From: Neodiprion pinetum
Taxonomy: Eukaryota > Arthropoda > Insecta > Hymenoptera > Diprionidae
Direction of reading: 5' to 3'
Assembly (NCBI RefSeq): GCF_021155775.2
Contig: NC_060232.1
Coordinates: 5,959,257-6,023,256, forward strand
Length of the DNA: 64,000 nucleotides
The notes under the pieces are model-generated. The model was not told the origin of the DNA and did no database searches. It saw only the letters and a list, made by a program, of their open reading frames with translations. Of the stretch, positions 1 through 13,145 are shown piece after piece. A program made the translations under genes and the position numbers. Every line of letters begins with the position of its first letter. The stretch's first letter is position 1.

Positions 1-3000
1 AATTTCTGAACGCCTCCTGGCGATGTGCCGTTTAAGGAAAAACTTTCGTCCCGAAGGTCGACCCGGCTCGACAGAGGCGCCGATATCACCGTGATTCCGG
101 ATTCTCGCCCACTGTCTGTCGCGTATTCTCGCTCGTTTGCAACTAAACGATCGTTTACAGATACGCCAAAAGAATCGAAAATGTCAAGGATCGCGTTTAG
201 GGACCAGGGAAATCCTCGCGTGGAGAACGGTGGGAATCGTCAAAAGCCAATATCGGTTGTATTCAGTTCCTCGATTAGTCAGTGTCGATATTCCCCAGCT
301 AATCATATTCATGTAACTAATTATACCGCGCGTCTGTTATAATTATACCGCGAATAAATCCGGTTGACTGAACTCCAGATGTGCGCAAATAAGAATTAAT
401 GTATAGTCGGTAACTTCAGCTGATTCCTAAATTCTGTCAAGTATTTGCGATATAGCTTTTTTGTTTTTAAGTTATTGAACTTTCAACCTGTTTCTCAATT
501 CTTTGGAAATGTTCCTAAAATTGTGTGTAACCTTTTCAGATTCCTACCACTGCTTTAATTTCCGGAATTTGCGTAACGATCAACCTGACGTCAGTTTGAA
601 GAATACAAGACCAGTCCAGTGACTATAAAGCAAGTAATTGATCCATGTTTTTTAAAGTTCCTCGTTCCAAGCGATGAAAAAATGTTGCATAATTATCAAA
701 TGATGAAAATAATGAAGACTCGTACGTATACTAGGTAATAGTAATTGTTCGAGAAGAAAATAGCGAACGATTAATTCGTGCCGCTCACAGCGAGTCTCCT
801 GCTGAACTAGATTAATGCCTTTTTTTCGTATCAATGTCTAATTTGCTAAATTGATCAAACTGGCACTGTTAGATTAGTGTGAATTGCGCGTCGACTTATT
901 GGACGGTTGGTAATTTGGCAAAATTTCGCGTGGCAGGGAGGCGTCGATGCAGACGGCTCCTCAACGCCGTTTGCAATTATGTACAGTATCAGCTGATTTG
1001 TTCCCAGTACTCTTATACCGGACAATTTCAACTCCAATTGCAATTCCAATATCTGAATCCCCTGTCTATAAGTGAAAATGGACCGTTACTCCTTATCTTA
1101 CGAACATTAAGCGAATCAACTCCGCATTATGACAAATTTCCGCTTCTTATAGTTCCCAGAACATGGAACCAATTCTCACCCGTAGTTTCGTCAATTTTTT
1201 GCCCAAGAGCTAATCAGTGGCAAATACTGTCCTGCACAACGTGGCATGTGGAAAAATGATTCGTGAAACTTTTTGCAAATTTTAATCAAATAAATTCGCG
1301 GAGAGTCCTTATCTTTGATCCATTTCTAGAATGTTAGCTTACGATGCAATGATAGAAATCGTTGAGGTGTGCCATTATTTAACTAAACTTTTATCTGCTT
1401 ACCTTTCGTCTAAAAATTTTGGGACAGAAGGTCGACGGTCAACTTAACCGTATAATCTGGAACCTCGTGGAAAAGCCGAAGACGTGCGCCGCGGGAGAAA
1501 TGACTCAATCTTTACTTTTTTAACTTTATACTTACACACATTCAGCGATATTCAGAGAGTGAAAACATCGCAAGACCAATTCGTTCTGAAAAATCTATAG
1601 ATTTTCAAATTTTTCGATCATTTTCATCGGGTTTATCTCGTAAAAATTTTCTCCTCCGCATTGTAATTTCAGAACGCTATTTATAGACGAGGTTTTTTCG
1701 ACGGGAAATACATTTCTAGGGAAACCAGAAGCAGGGGTTTTCAATGAAAATAATAATACTCTGTAAAGTAAAAGTAATCGAAAAGAAGAAAATACATAAT
1801 AACAACTGGAGTCAAGTCATATCTCTTGCTTTCCTTATGTAACACATTCACGCTTTCTATAAATCTGTTATTTCTCAATTATGCTAACATTTTATTTTAC
1901 GTTATTTCAAATACCGTCAACTTCGAAAAAATCGTTAAAATAACCCCGGATAATTTAAATCGAAACACTAGTAGAACCGCTTGAAATAATTTCATGTAAA
2001 TTAGATCGCAATGCAGATTCGCAATTGAAAAGTAAAATAGATTATTCCTAATCCGTAAATTCCCTGTTTGAACAATGCATAAATAAATTTTTTTTTTTTC
2101 CCGTATTCCACCAATAGACGCACAACAAATGACGTTATTTCGCTTCAGAGAATGAAATACCGCGGAGCGAAATATATAAAAACTTTTTGATGAAGTTTGC
2201 AGCTTTTTCCACACCTCGTGATACACAGCCAGCTCATGACAATGTGTCGCCGCCACTTAATCGGCGTCAAGCCCTCCGTTTACCTGTCGTAAGAAATGAG
2301 ATATCGCGGGATCAAGAAGAGAATCAGTTCCACGGGATTTTGCCACCCAAGCTGGTATGAGTCGTCGGCATTCCGCGGGGTTTAACCAATACATACCGTG
2401 TTTCTTGACGCCTTTTGCCTTTAACAAACCGAGGTAGAGAAAAGCCATTCGTATTCCCGTAACAGGGGTCAGATTTCACCCGAGGATCGAAGCGTCATTA
2501 TGGCCTGACAAAGGCGAAGTAATCATTTTTTTTTCTTTCATATCTCATTATAATATGACTTTTGTCCGTATGTTCAACCTGTGCTACTGCACCTCGAGGA
2601 TAACAATCTATTACAAATTTCACATAAGGATTTTCTAACTATCATGTATAATGTGCAGTGCAGGGATCAAAATCTTGATGAGTATAATTATTATATCACG
2701 TAATGTACGAAAGTGAATTGAATTAGCTTCTGAGAGCTCACGAGAGTTTCTGATTGACAACTCCATTGAAGCTACAGCTGAAAACTCAGTATAGCTACAA
2801 TTTTTTCTCTCGTTTTTCTTAGATTTTCTTCGCTTTGTGCATACAGGTAAAAGCTTGTTTGAATTTCGCCTACGTGTTACATATCGTATCGTCGCGACGA
2901 CGTTCCAATCTGCCAACTCTCACCAACGCGATGCGAAGTCTCGAGAAATCTTATTGTTATGCATTTGCCTGGTTTTTTGGTGGAAATAAGTAAAAGAAAT

Positions 3001-3817
3001 CACATGTCATATATTATATGGATCCTTTTTTCCTTGAAAATATACCTGTATATGTATACACATCGGCATGGATCAAGGTAGCTGAGCCGCGAACGCCGCA
3101 ACTCACGATATTCTGTTGGACCAGCTGTGGGATCTTACACGCTCCTTCAAAAAAAAAAAAAAAAAAAATTTTGCCACTCAGAGATTTCTCGATATAAATA
3201 CGAATTTTGTATTTTCTGTCCGTTGGGTGGAAAAAAAATGAAACGATAAGGTAAGAACAGGTTGAATAAAAAATAAAGGCTGATCCTTGCACTATATCGT
3301 CACGTGACGGGAAATCTTCACACAAAGAGAGTGCGAAAAATACATTTATCCAATTTTATTAAAAATATGTTCCATATGGCGCTCAGCTTTAGACCAGACG
3401 AAAACAAATGTTCGCGTTTAAATGTATCGTATACAATCTTGTTTATAGCGGTCAAATTTTCTTACGATAGATTGCGTCGATAGAAAATCTATATATTACA
3501 TCTTAGACGATGACACATTAGTCGCATTCCACTTTATCATTGAGGCGAGTGATATAATTGTTTTCGACCGTAATACAATTGCCATTTGGTAATCAGAATT
3601 GCATTCCCTCACGTACTGTTTTTCGCAATACGAATATTGCCCACTATTTATTAATCGAATTATCACAGAGCATCAAGCATATGAATTCGGAAATTTATTG
3701 CTCAATTTTTCATTAACATAGAAAAATTATAATTTAAAAATGTCTTTATAGATGGATAATAATATACTTTAGTATAAATTATAAAACCTCTTATTCGTAA
3801 TAACTATACAGTGTTAT
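1..3817. other. Gene-poor left flank
   Basis: No supported gene. Open frames here (for example 25-342 plus, 2257-2448 minus) are short and show no recognisable domain or convincing run of splice-linked exons. Poly-T/poly-A runs occur near 2088-2100 and 3150-3168. Confidence 0.5.
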
Positions 3818-3823
3818 TTTATT
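3818..3823 (-). terminator. Candidate poly(A) signal of the GT92 gene
   Basis: AATAAA on the minus strand about 150 nt past the stop of the glycosyltransferase gene. It is the first canonical hexamer I noticed downstream of that stop. Confidence 0.45.
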
Positions 3824-3973
3824 TACAAATCATCATTCATTCATTCATGTTTATACCGAGCACACAAGTTATGCTGGTTCCAATCCATGATATATAAATG
3901 GGTTGAAAACTCCTAGCTCGGGTTATTGAAACGTACGATTTCACAAATGCCCTTAGAATTCTTTGGAAGTAGA

Positions 3974-6248
3974 TCAGTCCGTTGGAGCTGGGCAGCCGGA
4001 TTCCTTAAATATATCTGTACAAGCTTGTCTCACTCGCTTACCAAGATCCTTGACATACTTATGTGCAGCTCTGTCAATCAACGTTGGCCGTAAGTAGCAG
4101 CCTGTAGTTTCTGCCTCGCAGTCTCGATAGTGGTGAGAAAGGGCCACGTCTGGGTCGACCACGAATTGCTCGAACCCTAAAACGAACGTCGAGTCGGAAT
4201 GCGAAGGTGAGTACCTAACATCGGCAGAACTTGAATCTACGATTATACTGTGATTTTCGTCGTTGGGTTCACGAACTCACTTTCCGAAAATACTGATGTA
4301 CCTGGCCGATGGTGCCATATGAAGTGGTTTCCCATCTCCACCACGTCTTGAGAACGTGCTATATACTTACTCCTCTTATCGGGCTTCTCCGGATTTTCTA
4401 CTCGTTCAGTTTTTGCTTGGAGGTAGAGGTACGGCACGTCTGAAATGAAGTAGCACAAACAATAGTTTTGCTACAATTAACAACGCTTTGAGTATCGTTA
4501 CGAAATATACGTTTTTCAAGCTGAAGTAACGCTTACCCGGGTCGTAATTCGTCTTATCGTCGCCGTACATCAGATAAAAAAATACGTTTCTGAACTGAAA
4601 CGACGCGTATTGATTCCTAACGCCGGAAGGATTGGGCGGGTCGAGAAAATTGAGGAGTTCCTTAAAGTCCTTGTGCATTCGCGGCACGATAAATTCATCT
4701 ATATCTGATACCAAGACGTACTTATAGTTTTTATGGAAAGAACTTCTGTAGAGACAATCGTTTAACGCTGCAAATTGTCCATAGACTCTGAGGGTAAGCT
4801 CGAATTTATATATCGAGGGTAGTTTCCACTCGAGGACCGTTGCCACACCTCTCGAGACATAATGTGCCAACACTTGGGACACCTCGGGAGTAACGGACTC
4901 GTTGTAGAACATTATATGACCGGCTCCTAGCATCAGTTGATACTCGATGAACTCTACAAGATGCAGTGCTCGGCCATATTCGTGATGCAGTACTGAAATT
5001 GTTATTCGAAACTGCATAATAATATAAAATACTTGATCCTAGGATGAAGTTGAGGCTCACCAGGTCCGCATACAGCCAAAAACTCGTCCTCGTCGTCGTT
5101 AGCCTGGTTCACACCACCCTCCGGGTAGCGAACATTGACAAATTGCAACTCATCCAGATTTGCAAGAGTGGTATTTGCCAGTGCAACTTTCAAGGGAAGA
5201 TGCTGGGCGTAATAAAATTCCTCGAAGTCCATGTTTACTGGTAAAGTTAAATCGCAAAGGACAAAAAAGGCCGAGTACTTCAAGCCCCAGTTTTCTTTTA
5301 TCGGTTGCACCCGTGACGCTGTCCTATTTTGAATAATCCCACGCTCTTCGTCTACCCCTCTGTATTCTAAGTAACACGTCAGTGGCTTGTCCTTCATCGC
5401 CAATGGCAATACCGCAATCACTCGGATCACTGCCCAAGTATTCTCGCCTGAATTATCGTAGTGGCGATCCTCCAAGACTATTTCTGGTCGGGAGTCCAAG
5501 TAAGCGGAATAGATCATTCCATCCGTAACGGTTGCGGATTTCCATCGATCACTTATTTCCGATTCCAGTTCCGGCATGAATCTCATTTCGAGGTCTAGAA
5601 TTTCGGCTGTCATCGCTTTCATGTTGTACAAATCTCTCAACTTTGCATTTCTCTGCAAATAATTACGGAAAAAGACAAGTTTTGTGAGTATACATTATTG
5701 TCAGATTCGTAAATATCATGCACCGAATATATATCGTCGGTGATTATAGCTTTAGTCATCGAATTACTGACAGAGCCGTTATCATTACCTTCCTGTGACC
5801 AAACAAATAATATTTCATTGTAACAGGTAATGTTCCAATTCTAACTATCTGGTGAATGTTTTTCTTGGCACATGTATGCGGGCCCGAAGAGTATGATGCA
5901 TATAAAATAACATGGCTGTCCGATCTGGGCCCAATATAAGAATTCGATTGTAGCCATAATACGACATTCCACATTGAAAACAGACGGGGATAATTGATCG
6001 ATCGATATCAACTATATCAATTAATCGCGAAGCTAGCTTGAAGAAACACGTGTTGATAGAATAGGTATTTATAATTTTATCCCTCAGGTACGACAATGCA
6101 ATTCGCCATCTGTACTTACCGCAGCTTGAACAAGAACGAGAAATGTTAGAGTAATGAAAATCCCAGCGACAATGATCGTCTTCACTTGCCGTGGAAGTGA
6201 CGGCCATGTCGACAACGTCGGCTTGTGCAGCAACGTGTACTTCACCAT
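3974..6248 (-). CDS. Glycosyltransferase family 92 protein (type II membrane)
   Basis: Five exons with consistent phase: complement(join(3974..4176,4281..4439,4537..4992,5061..5652,6120..6248)), about 512 aa. Start is the only in-frame ATG of exon 1 (residues MVKYTLLHKP). A hydrophobic segment at about residues 22-43 (TIIVAGIFITLTFLVLVQ) is a signal anchor, so the catalytic domain should face the Golgi lumen. The GT92 (formerly DUF23) domain follows. Visible hallmarks are EYGRALHLVEFIEYQ with MFYNES, the acidic metal-binding motif VSDIDEFIVP, FQFRNVFFY, and the C-terminal HHYRDC block. The family includes C. elegans GALT-1, a beta-1,4-galactosyltransferase acting on core fucose of N-glycans; donor and acceptor here are inferred only at family level. 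No frameshift or missing motif seen. The gene stands alone, with repeats upstream. Confidence 0.85.
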
Positions 6249-6779
6249 TGCATTCTTATACGTCGGACACTGTACAGAAAACTGACTCAAACATCATTCA
6301 CTCACCTGGCCACGATAACACGCCTGTTATCAGCAGGTACAATATCTAGATATACCTACCTTTTATCGGTCCCGGCAAGATACGCTTCAATAATCACTAT
6401 CGCACGCTGAATACCCCACTGCTGCGTTCAATGTAATTTTTGCATGAGTTCCTTTTATTATTTATCGATTGTTTGCCCTCTTTCTTTTACAGTGGCGTCG
6501 GGTACTCAGCGTGTGATCAGCGGCATCAATTCAACGATGTCTAATGTAATTCTTTCAGTAACATCAAACATTCAACGATTTTTTTTGGATCGGGTTTAAT
6601 GGATCTGGTTTACCGATATTAATATACGCCTCTGGTTTCCAAATCCAGGAAGGATTTACCAAATGGCACAGGTGTGGTCAATGTGAATCCTATTCGTCTG
6701 TTGACGTCTTACAACCTCTTCCGACTTGACTTGACACCTCACTGAATCTTGGGCATACCTACATAATGTTAAATAACAT
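6249..6779. other. 5' flank of the GT92 gene
   Basis: Should contain the promoter and 5' UTR of the minus-strand GT92 gene. No core promoter motif stands out and no other gene is visible. Confidence 0.4.
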
Positions 6780-8702
6780 TGTTGCAGTCCTCTTTGTCTG
6801 ACACTTTGATTCTATTTGTCTGTTTGTTAAATTACTACACGTACACACGAACACTTGTATTATACATAGTATATATTGTACTACATCAAGAGGCGTATAA
6901 AATAAACTAAAACTTTGAAATATGGAATTGTGATTTTTCTTTCCCAACTTTTCTGGGACCTATCGCCAATCTTGTGTATTTCGGCCGTAAGTTTTAATCT
7001 GGTGTTCATAGGTCGGACCTTGCTTTTGTTGCGATTTCTAAAGATTCATAGAACCCTCAGAAATACAGTGTGTACGTGAGAATAGCAATAGACCAACTGC
7101 TGGAGAAATTTGAGGAACTTCCTTGCTTTTCGGCCACAACTCTTGATTCTCTGCTCGCTGCGTATTCAAACTGAAACCAATACCTTCCTCTCGCGATTTA
7201 ACGTCGATATAGTGGATCACACGAATGACTCCGGAATTTTTTGCATTCATAGAACCTTTGACAATAAGGCCCAGGCCTTAGTTTTTATTGGAGCAGAGAA
7301 TTGGTCGTCTCAAATTCGTTTTTTACAACCTTTTCATGACTATTTGGATCCCCAGGAACTCAAAATACGCAACGAAAACGGGATGGGACCAACTGCAGAG
7401 AGGTTGCGAAAGAAATTTTTCGTTTTTCGGCTGTGACTTTTGATCCGTTGATCGCAGCGTATTGGGACTGCGCCCAATCGATTTCTCTCGCAAAATTACG
7501 TCCGAATAGTGCCACAAATAATTTATTCCAGCACTTTCGAAAATCGCGAAAATTTTCGCCAAAAATGCAAAGGGGTTAGCCTTCCTTTTTTTTTTACCAA
7601 AAAATTTTTCGTCTCAGAATTGATTCGTAGGACTCTTTCCCGAACAATTGAACCCCAAGGAACTCAGAAAACGCAGCGAAAATGGCGTGGGATCAACAGG
7701 AGAGAAATTACGAAGGAGAGACCACCTGCTGAAAAATGTCGAGAATGCGGGTTTTCGTTTTTTGGCTGTTACTTTCGATGCGTTGATGGCAGCGTATTGG
7801 GACTGCGCCCAATCGATTTCTCTCGCGAAATTACGTCCGAATAGTGCCTCAAATAATTTATTCCAGCACTTTTCAGAATCGCGAAAATTTTCGCCAAAAA
7901 TGCTAAGGGGTTAGCCTTCCTTTTTTTTTTCGCCAACAAATTTTTCGTCTCAGAATTGATTCGTATGACCGATTCCCGAACAATTAAACCCCAAGGAACT
8001 CAGAAAATGCAGCGAAAAGATCGTGGGATCAACAGGAGAGAAGATACGAGGAAAAAAGCACCTGCTGAAAAATGTCGAAAATTCAGGTTTTCGTTTTTTG
8101 GCTGTAACTTTCGATGCGTTGATGGCAGCGTATTGGGACTGCGCCTAATCAATTTTTTTCGCAAAATTACGTCCGAATAGTGCCACAATTAATTTGTTCA
8201 AGCACTTTTCAAAATCGCGAAAATTTTCGCCAAAAATGCAAAAAAATGCCTTACTTTTTCTTCATTTTTAAAGCCGAAAATTTTCGGTCTCGGATACGAT
8301 TCAAATGACCCTTATCTGAATAATTGGACCCTCAGGAACTAGGAAAACGCAGCGAAAGGAACGTGAGATCAACAGGAGAGAAATGGCGAACAAAAAAGCA
8401 CCTGCTGAAAAATTTCGAGAACACAGGTTTTCGTTTTTTGGTTGTAACTTTGGACGCGCCGATCGGAGCCTATTGGAACTGCGCCTTATCGATTGCTCTC
8501 GCAAAATCACGTCCGAATAGTGCATGAAAGAATTTATTCCAGCACTTTTCCGAATCGCAAAAATTTCCGCCAAAAATGCGAAGGGGTTAGCCTTACTTTT
8601 TCTTCATTTTTTGAGCGGAAAATTTTTTGTTTCGGATTCGATTCAAATGACCCGTACCTGATTTATTGGACCCTCAGGAACTCAGAAAACGCAGCGAAAA
8701 CA
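6780..8702. repeat. ~335-bp tandem repeat array, left part, with leader
   Basis: A conserved block (GGCTGTAACTTTCGATGCG, then GCAGCGTATTGGGACTGCG) recurs near 7431, 7766, 8100 and 8440, a period of about 335 bp, with a degenerate copy near 7122. The stretch 6780-7000 is a non-repeated leader that reappears in the distant copy at about 58480-58650, so it belongs to the same repeat family. Short open frames occur in each unit but vary in frame and contain stops. No coding function inferred. The array is interrupted in mid-unit by the foldback element and resumes at about 14846. Confidence 0.8.
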
Positions 8703-8984
8703 GCGTAGTGATTTACAGACCTAGAAAGGTGATAGGGAGAGAAAGAACGACGCTTCTTAACACTTCGAGTGTATTTTAACACACATTTGAAAGATACGAG
8801 CGAAATTTTTCATCATCCAACTGTCGCAGAACGGCAGCGTTATTAGCCGACCCGTTCACTGAAGAATACATCTTCAGTCAACGGCTGACGATCGAAGGGC
8901 CTGGCCGCTTGAGTCTGGAATCGGCAGGAGAGATAAAGTGTGTATTTCTTGTATGAAATGTGAAAGCTAAAATCATTATACATC

Positions 8985-9085
8985 ATATCATATCATCATA
9001 CATCATACATCATACATCATACATCGTACATCATACATCATACATCGTACATCATACATCATACATCGTACATCATACATCATCA
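8985..9085. repeat. CAT/TAC microsatellite, left foldback arm
   Basis: Imperfect tandem (CATACAT)n with some CGTACAT variants. The reverse complement lies in the right arm at about 13405-13508. Confidence 0.85.
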
Positions 9086-9344
9086 TGCATAGTATCAAAG
9101 TTCGAAACCATAGTTTGGATGTCGGATGTTCAGAAAGTGACGTCACCAATTCAGAATCAGCTAGCCGAATTCCTCAGTCGGGAAACAACCGCGCAGTAGA
9201 GCGGACGGATGAGAGTCGAGCTCCGCAAATTTCGAGTAAGGGTTCTCAACCTCCCGATCCCGCGCTTCGGGTCCGCTACGTATTTCGAGTACCGGGTTCT
9301 CAACCTTCCGGATCCCGCGCTTCGGGTTCGCTACGCGGTGAAAC

Positions 9345-10035
9345 TCGACTTCCAGGATAAGCGCTCCGTGGTTCCTGGTTCATGTTTACAATAAATTATT
9401 TCAATTCGTTTTTCGCGCAAGCCCAAACTCGGTAGCTGTCAGTCCGCTAATAAAATTTCTCGACTTCCAGGATAAGCGCTCCGTGGTTCCTGGTTCATGT
9501 TTACAATAAATTATTTCAATTCGTTTTTCGCGCAAGCCCAAATTCGGTAGCTGTCAGTCCGCTAATAAAATATCTCGACTTCCAGGATAAGCGCTCCGTG
9601 GTTCCTGGTTCATGTTTACAATAAATTATTTCAATTCGTTTTTCGCGCAACCCCAAATTCGGTAGCTGTCAGTCCGCTAATAAAATTTCTCGACTTCCAG
9701 GATAAGCGCTCCGTGGTTCCTGGTTCATGTTTACAATAAATTATTTCAATTCGTTTTTCGCGCAACCCCAAATTCGGTAGCTGTCAGTCCGCTAATAAAA
9801 TTTCTCGACTTCCAGGATAAGCGCTCCGTGGTTCCTGGTTCATGTTTACAATAAATTATTTCAATTCGTTTTTCGCGCAACCCCAAATTCGGTAGCTGTC
9901 AGTCCGCTCATAAAATTTCTCGACTTCCAGGATAAGCGCTCCGTGGTTCCTGGTTCATGTTTACAATAAATTATTTCAATTCGTTTTTCGCGCAAGCCCA
10001 AATTCAATAGCTGTCAGTACGCTAATAAAATTTCT
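9345..10035. repeat. Six ~115-bp tandem units, left arm
   Basis: Each unit begins near CGACTTCCAGGATAAGCGCT and continues through GTTTACAATAAATTATTTCA, then GGTAGCTGTCAGTCCGC. Starts fall near 9345, 9460, 9576, 9691, 9806 and 9921. The units are nearly identical, indicating recent homogenisation. Confidence 0.85.
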
Positions 10036-10224
10036 ATAACTTTATAATCTTCTCACAATCTTTCTGGTAGATTATATCGATAAAAAAATTTTATCAAACC
10101 TTACACATTATTTTTGATTTGTTCTCACGCTGAAAATATTTATTAGTATTCGGGGTATAACTCGAGGTGGTTGAAGGTGGTCGGAGGTGGACGAGGAGGA
10201 GGACGAGGAGGACGAGGATTTGTG

Positions 10225-10565
10225 CTGGGTGAGTAAAACACTTTTATAATATTTGATGGCAATTATAATTATATTTCATCTGAAATATTACAAACTTGTC
10301 ACGTTTACAATAAATTATTTCAATTCATTTTTCGTGCAAGCACATATTCAGTAGCTATGAATAATCTTATACAATTTATTATATTATTAATTAATCAATT
10401 AATATTCTTATAATATTTAATGGCAATTGTAATTATATTTCATCTGAAATATTACAAACTTGTCACGTTTACAATAAATTATTTCAATTCATTTTTCGTG
10501 CAAGCACATATTCAGTAGCTATGAATAATCTTGTACAATTTATTATATTATTAATTAATTGATTA
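10225..10565. repeat. Two ~164-172-bp AT-rich tandem units, left arm
   Basis: Units carry CATCTGAAATATTACAAACT, then GTTTACAATAAATTATTTCA, then a TTAATTAATC-type stretch. The middle ~60 bp resembles the core of the 115-bp units. The right arm has five copies. Confidence 0.8.
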
Positions 10566-10639
10566 AATACATTAATCCTTACACAATATTTTCGATGTCT
10601 TCCTATACTAAAAATATTCATTACGATTCCAGGTATTAC

Positions 10640-11352
10640 CCGAGGTGGTCGGAGGTGGACGAGGAGGAGGACGAGCTGGACGAGGAGGAGGACCAGGTGG
10701 ACGAGGAGGAGGACCAGGTGGACGAGGAGGAGGCGGGGTGGGTCGTGGGAGAGGACCTCTCCTCTCCTCAGAGGAGTGGAGGGGAAGGGGCAGGGAAGGG
10801 GGAGAGGTGGGCGGGGAGGGGAAAGGGATGGGAAGGGAAGGGGAGGGGCGGGCGGCGGGGAGGGGGAAGGGAAGGGAAGGGATGGGGAGGGGTGGGTGGC
10901 GGGAGGGGGGTGGGTGGGCGGGCGGGTGGGAGGGAGGGAGGGAGGGAGGGAGGGAGAGAGTGGAGGACGGATGTCGATGCGAGCCCGTTAGAGTTAATAG
11001 AGCAGTACACCCCCCCCCCCCCTCCTGCGCCCGCCCGCCCGCCCTCCCTCCCTCCCTCCCACCCTCCCTTCCTCCCTCCCTCCCACCCGCCACCCACCCC
11101 TCCCCATCCCTTCCCCCGCCCCGCCGCCCGCCCCTCCCCGCCGCCCTTCCCGCCCCTTCCCTTCCCATCCCTTCCCCGTCCCCGCCCACCTCTCCCCCTT
11201 CCCTTCCCCTCCCCCTCCTCTCCTCCGAGGAGAGGAGAGGTCCTCTCCCACGACCCACCCCGCCTCCTCCTCGTCCACCTCGTCCTCCTCCTCGTCCACC
11301 TGGTCCTCCTCCTCGTCCAGCTCGTCCTCCTCCTCGTCCACCTCCGACCACC
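10640..11352. repeat. Purine/pyrimidine-biased palindromic centre of the foldback element
   Basis: The left half is GGA/GGGA-rich (GGTGGACGAGGAGG-type repeats, then runs of GGGAGGG). The right half is its mirrored complement, rich in CCTCC and CCCTCCC. A short asymmetric spacer at about 10965-11025 contains GTTAGAGTTAATAGAGCAG and a C13-type run. Such sequence could adopt triplex, G-quadruplex or cruciform structures (inference). Long open frames here on both strands are low-complexity artefacts. Confidence 0.8.
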
Positions 11353-11399
11353 TCGGGTAATACCTGAAATAGTAATGAATATTTTTAGTATAGGAAGAC

Positions 11400-12250
11400 A
11401 TCGAAAATATTGTGTAAGGATTAATGTATTTAATCAATTAATTAATAATATAATAAATTGTACAAGATTATTCATAGCTACTGAATATGTGCTTGCACGA
11501 AAAATGAATTGAAATAATTTATTGTAAACGTGACAAGTTTGTAATATTTCAGATGAAATATAATTACAATTGCCTTTAAATATTATAAGAATATTAATTG
11601 ATTAATTAATAATATAATAAATTGTATAAGATTATTCATAGCTACTGAATATGTGCTTGCACGAAAAATGAATTGAAATAATTTATTGTAAACGTGACAA
11701 GTTTCTAATATTTCAGATGAAATATAATTACAATTGCCATTAAATATTATAAGAATATTAATTAATTAATTAATAATATAATAAATTGTATAAGATTATT
11801 CATAGCTACTGAATATGTGCTGGCACGAAAAATGAATTAAAATAATTTATTGTAAACGTGACAAGTTTGTAATATTTCAGATGAAATATAATTACAATTG
11901 CCATTAAATATTATAAGAATATTGATTGATTAATTAATAATATAATAAATTGTATAAGATTATTCATAGCTACTGAATATGTGCTTGCACGAAAAATGAA
12001 TTGAAATAATTTATTGTGAACGTGACAAGTTTGTAATATTTCAGATGAAATATAATTACAATTGCCATTAAATATTATAAGAATATTAATTAATTAATTA
12101 ATAATATAATAAATTGTATAAGATTATTCATAGCTACTGAATATGTGCTTGCACGAAAAATGAATTGAAATAATTTATTGTAAACGTGACAAGTTTGTAA
12201 TATTTCAGATGAAATTTAATTATAATTGCCATCAAATATTATAAAAGTGT
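11400..12250. repeat. Five ~164-bp AT-rich tandem units, right arm
   Basis: The motif CATAGCTACTGAATATGTGC recurs about every 164 bp (near 11474, 11638, 11802, 11966, 12130). These are inverted counterparts of the two units at 10225-10565. Units differ by a few substitutions. Confidence 0.85.
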
Positions 12251-12458
12251 TTTACTCACCCAGCACAAATCCTCGTCCTCCTCGTCCTTCTCCTCGTCCA
12301 CCTCCGACCACCTTCAACCACCTCGAGTTATACCCCGAATACTAATAAATATTTTCAGCGTGAGAACAAATCAAAAATAATGTGTAAGGTTTGATATAAT
12401 TTTTTTATCGTTATAATCTACCAGAAAGATTATGAGAAGATTATAAAGTTATAGAAAT

Positions 12459-13145
12459 TTTATTAGCGTACTGACAGCTATTGAATTTGGGGTTGCGCGA
12501 AAAACGAATTGAAATAATTTATTGTAAACATGAACGAGGAACCACGGAGCGCTTATCCTGGAAGTCGAGATATTTTATTAGCGGACTGACAGCTTCCGAA
12601 TTTGGGCTTGCGCGAAAAACGAATTGAAATAATTTATTGTAAACATGAACCAGGAACCACGGAGCGCTTATCCTGGAAGTCGAGAAATTTTATTAGCGGA
12701 CTGACAGCTACCGAATTTGGGCTTGCGCGAAAAACGAATTGAAATAATTCATTGTCAACATGAACCAGGAACCACGGAGCGCTTATCCTGGAAGTCGAGA
12801 AATTTTATTAGCGGACTGACAGCTACCGAATTTGGGGTTGCGCGAAAAACGAATTGAAATAATTTATTGTAAATATGAACGAGGAACCACGGAGCGCTTA
12901 TCCTGGAAGTCGAGATATTTTATTAGCGGACTGACAGCTACTGAATTTGGTCTTGCGCGAAAAACGAATTGAAATAATTTATTGTAAACATGAACCAGGA
13001 ACCACGGAGCGCTTATCCTGGAAGTCGAGAAATTTTATTAGCGGACTGACAGCTACTGAATTTGGGCTTGCGCGAAAAACGAATTGAAATAATTTATTGT
13101 AAACATGAACGAGGAGCCACGGAGCGCTTATCCTGGAAGTCGAGT
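12459..13145. repeat. Six ~115-bp tandem units, right arm
   Basis: Inverted copies of the left-arm 115-bp units; each contains GGAGCGCTTATCCTGGAAGT. Copy number (six) equals that of the left arm, unlike the 164-bp units. Confidence 0.85.

Noticed and set aside
2257..2448. Minus-strand open frame of 63 codons near the left end
   Set aside because: No family match, no clear splice partners and no relation to the GT92 gene downstream.
7509..8527. Open frames with STGEK-like strings suggesting zinc-finger linkers
   Set aside because: No Cys2His2 pairs; the frames are by-products of the 335-bp repeat and shift between units.
9345..10035. Regularly spaced repeats resembling a CRISPR array
   Set aside because: The units are contiguous ~115-bp tandem copies without unique spacers, in a eukaryotic repeat element.
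10559..11512. Long open frames on both strands (Glu-, Arg/Gly- and Pro-rich)
   Set aside because: They arise from the repetitive purine/pyrimidine centre of the foldback element, mirror each other on opposite strands and have no domain content.
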